Positions 30,405-40,400 of a DNA stretch of 64,000 nucleotides are shown piece after piece. The position numbers were made by a program, and so were the translations under genes. The notes beneath the pieces were generated by a model. The model did no database searches. It was not told the DNA's origin and saw only the letters and a program-made list of their open reading frames with translations. The stretch is from positions 4,836,001-4,900,000 of the forward strand of contig CM074128.1 in the NCBI GenBank assembly GCA_037178625.1, given 5' to 3'. The DNA is from Skeletonema tropicum. Lineage: Eukaryota; Bacillariophyta; Thalassiosirophyceae; Thalassiosirales; Thalassiosiraceae. Position 1 is the first letter of the stretch. Every line of letters begins with the position of its first letter.

Positions 30405-30646
30405 GCACCGTCAGCTTTATGACGATACGTAAATAAAACCGCTGCAAACGTAACAAATCGGCGGCCACCGTTGAATTCTACGGAAAATTCTGTAGGGGAC
30501 AGTATGTTATCAAGTTATTATGCGTTGTGTGTGCCCTATGGTATGGTTGGTAGTATGATACTACGGGAGGGCGGATCTTTTGTGGCTACGGTGGTGGAGA
30601 GCAAAAAGTTGAGATCGTCGGAACCAAAAAAAAACGGGGGACAGGC
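30405..30646. repeat. Right terminal inverted repeat
   Basis: Reverse complement of the left repeat, beginning GCACCGTCAGCT at 30405 and ending CGGGGGACAGGC at 30646. It provides the upstream region of the nuclease gene. Confidence 0.95.
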
Positions 30647-31074
30647 TTTACGTAGGGATTCTCACGGTTCATCACATCACCAGTTTTGAGATGGATGCAA
30701 CGTTGAAGCAGAACAAAGACGTTTGGTAGAATAACTCTTCCTCTATCTCTTTAAAGTAACGAATAAAACCTTGTGAATCTATGGCCACAGGATGGAATAT
30801 GCCTCGAGCACAATCTTAGAATACCCATCCCACAAAAGTGACCCCTCTCTTTGCGATAAATTTCCCCATCAATATCGACATTCCATACTCAGACACTCTG
30901 ATCAACCGAACCATGTTATTTGTTGTTTCGTATTGTTGCAGACATCATCTCCTTCAATATTCCCAATCATCAACGGAATGAATCGTGTACAGCAGTCTTG
31001 TGCTTATAATTTCAACGTGAACAAAAATCTAATCTGCTGCTACCTCCCGTCCAATCCGTCATGAAATGAGTGCT

Positions 31075-33212
31075 TTAATAGTATCCGCCTCGGCCGTAGT
31101 ATCCTCCCTGTTGGTTCGGTAGAGAAAGAACAAAATGTTAAGCGATGACATTGTTACCGCAGCACTTATTAACAAACTATTGCAAACTTACATATCCTCC
31201 TCCGTAGCCTCCATATCCGTACTGCAAACATAACACAAAAGAAAAAGAAGAACACAAAACGTTAATGAGATGCCTTGGAACTTGAACACCTTGGAATTTG
31301 ACTTATTGTTTGAAACCACTGATAATATTTAGCTACAAAACGCATGAGATTCCACGCCAGCCACCTTTGCTGCACGGGAAGAGTAATATTATCGGCGGAG
31401 GTCTTGATTTCTATATCCCAACAAGATAACATCTCTACATCATTCCATCACTAAAATTTTCACTCACGTTCGGGTAGTAGTCCCTAGAGTACCTGCGACG
31501 AGCACGCCACTCGCGAGTTTCAGGGAAGTTGTTCATGTTGCTGTATCCTAATCCGTAGCCGCCTGATCGAGACCCTCAAAAATGATAGGCAAACAGAAAT
31601 GTTAGATCAAGAACAAGATTTCATTTGGTATTTTTGAACATTTGTGATTAAAATTACTCACCGTAGCCACGTCCATATCCGCCGTACTGTAGAAGTAAAT
31701 GAGTTACAGCAAATGAATGTTAGAAGATCGACAAAATGAAACTTGGGCACAACACACTGTCTTGAACGGGTTTGTATCGAACTCTTTGACTACTTACGCC
31801 ACCGCCGTATCCACCGTACTGAAGAAGCAAAGAGAACCAATTCATCAGTATAAGTCAAATGATATCAAGACGAAGAAAGATAGATCCAACACACGAGATA
31901 CTTACTCCACCACCGTAGCCTCCATATCCATATCCTCCGTACTAAAGATGAAAAGAAGTCATAATCCATATATGATGTCAGAAGAAAGAGAGATAATATC
32001 TTCACGAAGAAACTCTAGAGGTTGTCCACTTACGCCGCCTCCATATCCTCCCATTCCATATCCACCGTATCCCATCCCGTAGTCACCATACTAACATAGG
32101 ACGAAAACAAGACAAATCGTATTAGCAAAAGTTGTCGTTACCAGTACAAAACAGAAACCCATACTTCAAAGATATGCTCTCATACTCCACTTACCATACC
32201 CATTCCATATCCACCACGACCATACCGTCTATAACCCGAAGAAGAACGACCATATCCACGATTATACGAAGTCATCGGAAACGACCAATCATCACGCCAT
32301 ACATCAGAACCAGAAAGTACAGGAGTAGAGGATACATCGCGGGAGGGTACGTCACGACGAAGAGCGAGGCCAGTTCTTCGTTAGTATATATATAATTCAA
32401 GAAGAGCGAGTGTGAACAATAATATACAATTAGAAAACAGGGTTTGTCTTTCGGTTGTGTATATCATCAAGAGCGGAATCAAACACGGCACTTGCAGGGA
32501 GAGATTGGAGAGAGAGACAGAGAGGAGATCACATCATAGAATATGTGTACTCGTGTGTCTGAGGGTGGAAGGGACTGATAAGAGTTAACACACATCTTGC
32601 TTGAATTGTTGGAGATCTTCATCGGAGATTTTCAAAATTCAAATTTGAAGAATCTCTGGATGGTGATGTCCAACTTTACATTCTTGATGTCTCTCTCGAC
32701 CAATATGTCCACCTCAATGATCTCTCCCCCCAACTTCCTTCATATCTTCTAGACACCGAATCCTCGTCTTCTATCCTAAAAGACATCAAAAGACACTCTT
32801 TCACTGCGCGATAGCGCACTGACACACAACCTACCACAACAAAAGAGATTCAAATTCAAACCAATCAATAGAAGTATAGAAAAACTCACCCATATCCACC
32901 ACCATATCCGCCGCCATACCCACCATATCCTCCACGACGATATCCCCCACGGTAAGGGCCATATCCACCACCCATCATCCCATATCCACCATAACCATAA
33001 TCACCATCCCAGACATCATTCCAGTTGGCGTAGGAGCGGAGCATATTGTTCAATACGACGGACTCCTTGTCACGTGGGCAGGTGTCGATCACATTCTTCT
33101 CGGCAGGTTCTGTCTGGATGCCAAGGCGTGGCATGGCCTTACCAATGGGTGAATTGGTAAAGGCACTTGTGGCCACGATGAGGGAGAGAAGGAGGGCGAG
33201 GGTGGTCTTCAT
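31075..33212 (-). CDS. Gly/Tyr-rich predicted plastid or secreted protein built from nine mini-exons
   Basis: Exons read 33212-32890, 32375-32195, 32090-32034, 31941-31906, 31818-31798, 31686-31662, 31574-31468, 31221-31192 and 31107-31075 (the third may be off by one base), giving about 270 aa. The signal peptide ends in VATSAFTNSP, an ASAFAP-like plastid motif. A short conserved segment VVLNNMLRSYANWNDVWDGD precedes YGGYG repeats. Several exons are phase 0, start with TAC after CAG or TAG and stop before GTAAG: YGGYGYGGYGGG, YGGYGGG and YGYGGYGGGY are single exons. Exon 2 adds GSDVWRDDWSFPM, and exon 7 adds NMNNFPETREWRARRRYSRDYYP. The 32376 acceptor has TACTAAC a few bases upstream. A protein with the same NNMLR-YA motif is at 60.3-63.5 kb. 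Function unknown; it could be structural. Confidence 0.8.
32283..32727. repeat. Source copy of the segment duplicated at 24353-24813
   Basis: Covers part of exon 2 (from about 32283) and about 350 bp of intron 1 of the Gly/Tyr-rich gene. It is presumed the source because here the sequence makes sense as exon plus intron with a working splice site, while at 24.4 kb the exon portion is non-functional. Confidence 0.85.
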
Positions 33213-33736
33213 GTTTTTTTCTATTGCAATTCTATCGTTCGAGTGTATGTGATGTGCTACACTAATCTAAGTACTGCAATCCAAATGTTCTGTGAGAGTG
33301 ATATACTCGACGATTCAAATTTGAATTTGAATCTGTGTTGCTTGGATCGTTTGCAACAATATGGTGTCAGCGACGATAGCAGCTGGTCTCGTCTGTGGGA
33401 TAGAACAAACGGCTTGTTGCGCTCTCGGCATGCAAAGCGATCAATCAAGGTTGAGGCGATTTTTCCAAAATTAGGGCGCAAAGTTGAAAGCAGGCGTCAA
33501 GATGGACCACATCATCGTTCAATCCGGTAGGATCCAACGGGAGGAATAGTATGAATGACATGTACAGAATTGAGTGACGTGAGTAGGTTCCTTTGGGAGA
33601 AGAGATTTAAGGAGATACGAGGAGGGGTATCTTTCCCGCCAGAATTCACGTCACGATGAGGTCACCATTTTCAAATTTTTACGTAAACTTCATGAACTTA
33701 TCCGCCCAACAGTGATACTCGTACCCAAAGAGCGCC

Positions 33737-36004
33737 ATGGCAATGAAATACAAGCCAGCTTCCCTTGTAGGGATGCTTCTAATAATATCGATCGAAGGTA
33801 TTGCAGCTTTTCAGTCGTGCCGTCCATCACAACGACTCGTTCTCATCGGTAGGGGTGCACGAAAGAACACGTCATGTGCAATTATATCATCATCTGTTCC
33901 TGCATCAGCTGCGGCATCTGCATTAATGAGCTCCCGCTTCGATGACTTTGACGATTTTGATGATTTTGATACATTTGACGAATGGGACGATCGGCAGCCG
34001 CAACAGCAATATAATGGTAATCAATGGGATGTAACCATGGAGGAGAATCGCGCTGCTCAATTTCCACCACCGCCACCACCTCCACCTTATGATCGTCCAC
34101 CCTACTCCTCCAACCTCCGTAGCTACTCCTCCAACCTTCGTAACAATATTGTATCCTCACCATCACCGTACGACAACCCCTCCTGGACCAAGTCTTCACG
34201 ATATGGCAACCGCAATGTCAACTTCAACTCACGCTCCAACCGTAACATCAACACCTTCATCCGCAGTGCCAATACCGATCCGTACCAACTAAATTCTGGC
34301 TACGGTCGAGAAACCTATCGCAATTCGGCACCCAAACCAGACTATGAGGGCAATTATCAATCGCAATACAAGGGGTATCCATCGCGGACTACGTATAGTC
34401 AAGATGATAATTATGCCGGAAGGAGGAGATGGGAGGATAGCAATAGTGTTCGATTTAAGAAGAAAATGTATAGGGATTATGATGATGTAGATAATGATCC
34501 GAATAGTAGTAGGGGGAGAGGTGGTGCTGAACGATTCAACAATTCGAACAATAATGTGATGAATGGCGGTAATAATGGTAGGAACAGCTATGACTTTTCA
34601 CCACCACCACCACCAAGGCCTCCGCAATACAGAGATTACGACGATCCAACAAATGATGCACCAAATCGATCCTACCGACAAGATAGTACAGGGAGAAGTA
34701 ATGGCTTACCTCCTCCACCACAATATCGAGATTATGATGATGTGAATATGGAACCGAATCGATCGTATCGGGATGAGAATGTGGGGGGGTCAAGCAGCAG
34801 CAGCAGCAGATTTCCACCTCCCCCGCCACCACAGTACAGAGATTATGATGATGTGAATTCTGCACCAAGTCGATCGTACCGAAGAGGAGGAGGACCGGGT
34901 AATAGTCGTGAAACTAGCAGGAATAGCAACAGCAGCAGTAGAGACAGCAGCAGCAGCAACAACAGCAACAACAAGTTTCCACCTCGTCGGCCTCCTAATA
35001 ACAACAACAGGAACAACAACAGGAACAAATTTCCACCTCGTCAACCACCACGACCACAGTCTATACCGAACAATTTTGCTTCGCCCCAGTCGAATCGAAG
35101 TGATAGCCCACCCAACAACTTTCCACCCGGTGTAGGTAACACGGAATACATTCCTCCACCTGAATATATCCCGAAGAATAGTAGAGGACCACGAGCCTCT
35201 TCGACTTCCACCAACAACTTTCCACCCGGTGTAGGTAACATGGGTTACAAGCCTCCATCGGAATACATTCCGCAGAACAATAGAGGACCACGAGCCTCAT
35301 CGACTTGGTCAAATTCATTCCGAGAGGATGATCCAATGTCTCCTTCGTCAACTGATAAAAATCCAAACTACTCACCGTACAATACCTTCAACGATCGGAA
35401 TCCTAGCAACGAGAGGGACAATTTTAGATCACAATCCACTAACAATAACCCTCCACCGCCACAATCTCAATATCAATACAATGACAACAAGAGATACCAA
35501 TATGACGTCGACCGTCGAGAAGCCTACATAGACGGACCTCAAACAGAATACAATTTCCCCAACGGAGACGTCATCCGCAAAGAACGTCTCAACACCCTCC
35601 AACCAACTGGATTCAACTCCATCTTTTCCGATATGGTCCGCCCATTCCAGCAAATGTTCCAATCGGCGAACCAATCGTTGAAATATTCCGATATGTTGAA
35701 GGAGGCACGATTACGAATAATGGATAATGATGTGGTGGGTGCCAAACTTGGCAGGCCATTGCAGGTGAGTACGCCCTTCAGTCAAAGTTCATCATTGAGC
35801 AGTGTGAATGGGAAAAAGGCATCAAAGGTCCGAGCACGATTTCAGATCGGAGGACCCTATGGCACGGGAGTGGCCACGATGGATTCAGTGGATGGGGAGA
35901 TCCGCTCTTTGGTAGTGGATATTAATGGGTCTACTTTGAGAGTTGGACCACGTCAAAGGGGTAAGAAGAAGAATGTTGTGGAGGCAGAGATTTTAGAGGA
36001 GTAG
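33737..36004 (+). CDS. Low-complexity plastid-targeted-like protein with C-terminal Coa1/Tim21-like region
   Basis: A single-exon 755-aa protein. A signal peptide (LVGMLLIISIEGIAAFQSC) with AF at the predicted cleavage point suggests a complex-plastid presequence. An Asp/Phe run (FDDFDDFDDFD) follows, then about 450 residues rich in Pro, Asn, Ser, Arg and Tyr. Four repeats have the form QYRDYDD-VN-x-PNRSYR (first lacks the leading Gln), and two repeats read NNFPPGVGN with EYIP. The last ~150 residues look folded: FNSIFSDMVRPFQQMFQSANQSLKYSDML, then LGRPLQVSTPFSQSS, ARFQIGGPYGTGVATMDSVDGEIRSLVVDING. The LG-x-P-h, hydrophobic strand and G-x-x-G-x-G-V-A pattern recalls Coa1/Tim21-like domains; this is a weak match. 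The start lies about 500 bp from the divergent Gly/Tyr gene. Confidence 0.72.
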   Translation: MAMKYKPASLVGMLLIISIEGIAAFQSCRPSQRLVLIGRGARKNTSCAIISSSVPASAAASALMSSRFDDFDDFDDFDTFDEWDDRQPQQQYNGNQWDVTMEENRAAQFPPPPPPPPYDRPPYSSNLRSYSSNLRNNIVSSPSPYDNPSWTKSSRYGNRNVNFNSRSNRNINTFIRSANTDPYQLNSGYGRETYRNSAPKPDYEGNYQSQYKGYPSRTTYSQDDNYAGRRRWEDSNSVRFKKKMYRDYDDVDNDPNSSRGRGGAERFNNSNNNVMNGGNNGRNSYDFSPPPPPRPPQYRDYDDPTNDAPNRSYRQDSTGRSNGLPPPPQYRDYDDVNMEPNRSYRDENVGGSSSSSSRFPPPPPPQYRDYDDVNSAPSRSYRRGGGPGNSRETSRNSNSSSRDSSSSNNSNNKFPPRRPPNNNNRNNNRNKFPPRQPPRPQSIPNNFASPQSNRSDSPPNNFPPGVGNTEYIPPPEYIPKNSRGPRASSTSTNNFPPGVGNMGYKPPSEYIPQNNRGPRASSTWSNSFREDDPMSPSSTDKNPNYSPYNTFNDRNPSNERDNFRSQSTNNNPPPPQSQYQYNDNKRYQYDVDRREAYIDGPQTEYNFPNGDVIRKERLNTLQPTGFNSIFSDMVRPFQQMFQSANQSLKYSDMLKEARLRIMDNDVVGAKLGRPLQVSTPFSQSSSLSSVNGKKASKVRARFQIGGPYGTGVATMDSVDGEIRSLVVDINGSTLRVGPRQRGKKKNVVEAEILEE

Positions 36005-36303
36005 AATAGAGGTGGTAGAGAGAGAGAGAGAGAGAGGATGATGAATTTACATAGAATGCATAACAGTAATGTTAACGTGAATTTTGTTCCAGTGCATTCG
36101 TGCGACAGCTGGCGTTTTAAACGCCAGTAAACTCACGTCGCACTTTTTAAATATTTGATGAACGCTATTAAAACTCGCTTAAAGCTAGTAAACAAGCTTG
36201 ACTGTAGACCTCTGGAAATCATCCATCGGAACCCCTACGGAGAAAAGTAGCGGTAGGAATCTATTCTCCATCCAAAACGGTAGGGACACCACCCCTATCA
36301 ACC

Positions 36304-37142
36304 ATGAGGGGAGGGCGTAATTCGGGCGGTAGAGGCTCTCGAAGTAAGAGGTCTCGCAATGATCAGGAATTGACTGATCGTGAGGCACGTCTTCGTGCTA
36401 GGTCGGCTGCAGCGGAGGAGAGAAGTAGTGTACCCCCTCCAAATGAATCTGAACAAGTTGCTGCTCCCAATGATGGCTTGGAGTGCGCCTGCTGTAACAA
36501 GGCAATCGCAAATACCGATGATCATGTCTTCATTACGCCATGCGAGCATCATTATGCTGTTGTCGTCCAATGAAGATGAAGAGGCAGTCTGCCCGGAGGA
36601 GTCAATCTTCCAGATGACTCTGTCTCTGTCTTCGATCATGGGATGAGAGGCTGGAAGAATACTTTATCACGTGCTACATCTACAATAATAATGCTGTTGA
36701 AAGATCAGAGAAAGGACTAGCGAAGGTAAAGACTACGACGAAAGATCTAAAGGCAGCAGTGGAATTGGATACGAAACTTGCAACTACAACAAGCGCACAA
36801 GATCTAAAGCCAAGAGAGTGCAAAAAAGCTTTGCTTCTGAAAGAGATAGATCGCATGATCAAGCGAGATAAGGCGAGGACGAAAAAGAAGGTGAAAATTC
36901 CAGCGCACGAGATGAATTTGAACACAAAGAAAGATATTATCATTAAGTTCCTTATCAAATGGCGTCAAAAAGAGTTCAAAGCTTATCCGAAGCTAGCACA
37001 AGAGCTGAAGGATGGAGTTTTGACGAGACAGAGTGAATCTAATCTTGTGACGCATGCATCCAGAAAGGAGCTTATGGAGTGGGAGTTCTTCTCTCTAGCT
37101 CTAGGCAAGCATCTACGCGAAAAGAGAGACACATACTCATGA
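36304..37142 (+). CDS. Basic protein with a Cys/His cluster, probable two-exon gene in the element
   Basis: The first frame, 36304-36573, gives an Arg/Gly/Ser-rich start (RGGRNSGGRGSRSKRSR) and a Cys/His cluster (ECACCNKAIANTDD, ITPCEHHY) like half a RING or treble-clef finger. A second open frame begins near 36620 and ends at 37142; it reads RLEEYFITCYIYNNNAVE and then strongly basic, helical sequence (KARTKKKVKIPAHEMN, KFLIKWRQKEFKAYPKL). The two frames differ, so a short intron around 36560-36620 or a frameshift must join them. I cannot fix the splice. No family recognised. It is plausibly a DNA-binding partner of the minus-strand gene. Confidence 0.45.
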
Positions 37143-37160
37143 TAGCAATCTATATGATAG

Positions 37161-38573
37161 TTAATTAGTTCCTAGGACGTAGTTGTAGCAGCTGAACCAA
37201 GCTTGGTAAGAACTTTCGGTACTCTCACCCTCTAGACTTCTTCTCCGCCGCATAGTTCTCGTCAGTCTCTTTAATGCTGCATTTGTACTGGGTCGAACTG
37301 GCTCCTGATGCTGCTCAAAGAGACTACGAAGACTTTCAACGGCACCTGCATGGAACATTATACGGAGTAAATCATCCCACTCGCTCTTTCCTCCAATAAT
37401 CCCAACTTTAATGTCGGGCGATGGCGCATCATTAGCATTCATAGTATTATTCTTGGTTTGTCCACAAAGTCTACCTATTTGGTGGTGCGCAACAGTGTTT
37501 AGACTGATAACAACTTGTGAATTCTTTGCATCCGCACCAGCCTCGGCAACAGCTGCAGGAGTAAGAGTGTTACACTCAGAAAACTTCATGACATTCTTGA
37601 ACGCCACTTTTTCTAACTGACGGGCTGTCTTGTTCACCAATTGGCGAACATTAGTAGGCTTAGTATCCACTTTGCGCCGTTTGTTCTTGTTAGATGATAG
37701 AGCCTTGGCAGACGCCGAAGCATCAGCGGCAGCTTCGGGCTGAACAAGAGACCCAGTGATGTTCTAATAGATAACAGAGCAGCATTAGGGTGACATTATG
37801 ACGAAGAATAGCATTAGCATGGGCAATGACCGAACAACAACTATGGTACTTACATCTTCTTGTAAACGACTCTTTCTCTCCTTGGCCGCATTCTCCCTCC
37901 TAACGGCATTACGACGGTCATCACGAGCCCTCTTCAATTTAGCAGACTCATCTTTCTGTGCCTGCGTCTTTTCCTTGGGCGCTCGCTTCTTCTTCTTCTT
38001 TGGAGGAGGGACAACTTCCGTCGATTTCTGTTGCTGCGCCTTCTCCGTACTAGCTCGCTTTCTCTTTCCTCTGCCTCCTCCCATGTCAATCTCTGCAAGA
38101 GCCCTCGCTGCAGCTTGTTCCTCACGCTGCTGAGATTCCAAAATACGGTTAATTGTGGATAATTGCTGCCTGTCTGTGAGTATGCGCCATTCTCGGACTG
38201 CATTCGCCTTCCCTTTAGGAATTCTCCTCAAAGAAAGCACCTCGGGAGGGATATCATGCGTCCCCTTTCCTTTGTGGCAAGGGAATACCTCATTGATCGA
38301 GCCATTAGAATTAAAGTCACAACGTGCAGTCTTATCGGCCAGACTTTCGTTGCCCGTGATGCGGCTGACTCGCGATGCACTCGCATCATTCGCAGCTTGT
38401 TGCTTCGCCGACGGCTTCAACACTCGACCAGCTCGGGACGTCTTCTTTAGAGCCTCCGTGCTCGATGAGTTGACCACCCCCGACTCTGCAATAGGGGTGG
38501 TGTCCCTACCGTTTTGGATGGAGAGTTCAATACAATCCTTAGATTGATCGGTCGGTTGAGTTTTGGTTGACAT
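37161..38573 (-). CDS. Lys-rich nuclear-type protein of unknown family in the element
   Basis: Exons 38573-37854 and 37763-37161 join in phase (GTAAGT donor, CTATTAG acceptor) to 440 aa. The first half is polar with a conserved-looking central part (FPCHKGKGTHDIPPEVLSLR and KANAVREWRILTDRQQLSTINRIL), then nuclear-localisation-type clusters (GKRKRAS, PPPKKKKKRAPK) and a charged coiled coil (RDDRRNAVRRENAAKERKSR). The second half contains NVRQLVNKTARQLEKVAFKN and PDIKVGIIGGKSEWDDLLRI. Residues near 25-35 are encoded by the inner inverted-repeat segment, so that repeat is partly coding. I recognise no domain or catalytic triad. Probably the element's main protein. Confidence 0.65.
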
Positions 38574-38692
38574 CGGAGGTCGGAATGATTGAGATGTTTA
38601 CTAGCGTTATGCGAATTTATCTAAATAGTGCTCGGCAAATCTTTAAAAAGTGCGACGGTGAGTCTACTGGCGTTTAAAACGCCAGCTCCCCC

Positions 38693-39020
38693 CCCGAGCA
38701 TTGCCCTTCCCAGGTACGTTACTTCACAACCCGTCGAAAAGTAAGAGTACCAGTGGTAATCGTCGTGATACGTCAAATGTTTCATAATCATAAGTACTGT
38801 TTTGTCTTCTTAGAAGTAGCTTGCATGCATTAGGCAGCGAGTCATAGTTCTTGCTTCGTAATATGCTTACATACCGCTTCCAGCTCGCTGCAGCACTTTG
38901 ATCAATGTCGAACTGATCTTTTCATTCGTTATAGTGCTTGGTGCAAAAAATATGTAAGACTGCCTGACCAATCAATTGTTCCCAGTAGGAGCTTTATATT
39001 TTAGTCTACCTTTGCCGTTT
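38693..39020. other. Intergenic, nothing seen
   Basis: About 330 bp between the two-gene element and the coiled-coil relic. No gene, repeat or RNA motif recognised. Confidence 0.5.
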
Positions 39021-39640
39021 CTTTCGCGGTGACATCTTCCTTTAGGGTGGTTACCGATTCTTGCTCTTGCAGAGAATATAACTCCTCTCGTAGATGAACA
39101 CCTTCTACTACCAACTATTCCATCATGTAACTCTTCAACTGCAACTCATCTTCAAAAACGTCTGAGCAGCATCTACTTTCAATAGAATTACTACAAGCGC
39201 CTTCTTCTTGAGTTGAGATTCCATACTCTTCTCATCCAGAATCTTTCTTCTTTGTTTCAACTCTGCAGCCGCTTCCATTAGCTTTTGATTGTTGGTATTG
39301 TTTACATCATTCGCTGTATATTGCAATGTCGCCTTTTCCGCCTTGACTGTGGTCAATTTATCAATCAAATCTTCCATTTTTTCTGCAAGACACTGCTTCT
39401 CTGCGTTGGAGTTGGAGATGGTTAGTTCCCGATTCATTCCGTCAAGCTGTTGTTGAAGAGATCTGTTTTCTCAATCTTGACAGCTTCGAAATTGGCCTCT
39501 CGAGGACCATCATCATGATGTCGTCAAGAGTGATTTCATCTTCTTTTACAACGTTGAAGTGACGTGACGAGGGGTGGTAAAGGCAGAGGAGGAAGAAAAA
39601 TGGTTTCAAAAGCATCACTTGTAATCGATGCTTGTTCAAT
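39021..39640 (-). pseudogene. Frameshifted coiled-coil gene relic
   Basis: Three minus-strand pieces in different frames read as one long coiled coil. About 39570-39430 gives DDIMMMVLERPISKL in one frame and EANFEAVKIEKTDLF in the next. Then 39460-39135 gives RSLQQQLDGMNRELTISNSN and KMEDLIDKLTTVKAEKATLQ. Finally, about 39100-39021 gives LREELYSLQEQESVTTLKED and ends at a stop. Heptad-like Leu spacing is kept, but at least two frame changes interrupt it. No head domain is visible nearby. The parent family cannot be named. Confidence 0.5.
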
Positions 39641-40077
39641 ACTAATCAACACTTGTTTAACATTGCCACCACCACCACAAAAAACTTTCTCTACTCTTGG
39701 CCAAACGTTGTGATGCCTTATTCTTATTCCTCCTCGACACCTTGACATCATGCTGCGCAGAAGCGGGATTGTTCTCAGGTTAGGAGATGAACTTTCTTTC
39801 GGTGCGAGAGACCCCACATTCCCTTCATTGTAACTGCTGTAGCTGTAGCGAAATCCAGGTGAAAAATGATTTTACACTGATTTTAAGACCTCGGATAACG
39901 GGTCCTACTTATCATGGTGATGATCAGTTGATGTCTGGATTTTGCAGACATCACGCCAGGTTGACAGTGGCTGATCTAAATATTATTGTCGTGTGAATAA
40001 GTATTATTTTTCGTGTGAACTCGATAACTACGCCACCAACGATGAAGCCGCCGCCGGCCCCACGGCGCAGTGGTAGG

Positions 40078-40400
40078 GAGGTGGTGTGGTGTAGTGGTAT
40101 CACCGCCTCTCTTCTGGTTCGGGGTCTTGGGTTCGAGTCTCCCCCGTGCCAAATCCTGGCTGTTTGAGGTGTCGCAGCTCGGAGTGCGATCTGGGAAAAA
40201 AGACCATTACTTGGTTTGGAATTTCATATCACTGCCTCTTTGCTAATTCCGGGGTGATGGAAAAACTGTTGGTTATTTGCTTAATTACACTCGAAGGGTA
40301 GTAACTTGTGACATTGCTCTAGATAATTGTAGATAATTTCGCCCCTGGAAGGCCAACCATGACGTACTTTAAGATTTCCGTTAATTTTTTTTTTTTTTTT
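40078..40400 (+). mobile_element. tRNA-derived SINE with 19-bp target duplication and oligo(T) tail
   Basis: The insert is flanked by identical 19-bp direct repeats, CCCACGGCGCAGTGGTAGG, at 40059-40077 and 40401-40419. Its 5' part has an A-box-like TGGTGTAGTGG and, about 40 bp later, a B-box-like GGTTCGAGTCTCC, the spacing of an internal polymerase III promoter. The 3' part is unrelated to tRNA and ends in a run of about 16 T just before the second repeat. The tRNA-like 5' part does not fold into a proper cloverleaf, so it is not a functional tRNA gene. Interestingly, the duplicated target word itself resembles an A box. Confidence 0.85.

Larger units (their letters stand above)
26265..30673. 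mobile_element. Two-gene DNA transposon: DDE-like transposase plus XPG/FEN1-type nuclease
   Basis: Long terminal inverted repeats of 241-242 bp (26312-26552 and 30405-30646, more than 95% alike by eye) enclose two convergent genes whose 3' ends overlap at 28538-28618. Weaker inverted similarity, the word ATGAACC-TGAGAAT, continues outward to about 26265 and 30673, with unequal gaps between. No clear target-site duplication is visible, so the exact outer ends are uncertain. Both reading frames are intact, suggesting recent activity. Start codons lie 30 bp and 26 bp inside the respective repeats, so the same repeat sequence is the promoter of both genes. The element sits about 270 bp upstream of b561 copy 2. 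Confidence 0.88.
36109..38692. mobile_element. Two-gene inverted-repeat element with palindromic ends
   Basis: The ends are inverted copies of a ~45-bp sequence, 36109-36154 and 38648-38692, differing at a few bases. Each end contains its own near-palindrome, CTGGCGTTTTAAACGCCAG, followed by TAAACTCACGTCGCAC. A second inverted match of 33 bp, CATCCAAAACGGTAGGGAC and on, lies about 155-170 bp inside each end (36266-36298 and 38489-38521), so the original repeat was probably about 190 bp with a diverged middle. Two convergent genes fill the interior, their stops 18 bp apart (37142 and 37161). No transposase family is recognisable and no target duplication is clear. The left flank also carries GTGCGAC, which can pair with GTCGCAC inside the end. 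Confidence 0.78.

Noticed and set aside
40059..40150. Functional tRNA gene
   Set aside because: A- and B-box words are present, but acceptor, anticodon and T stems do not pair properly, and 19-bp target duplications with an oligo(T) end show a SINE.
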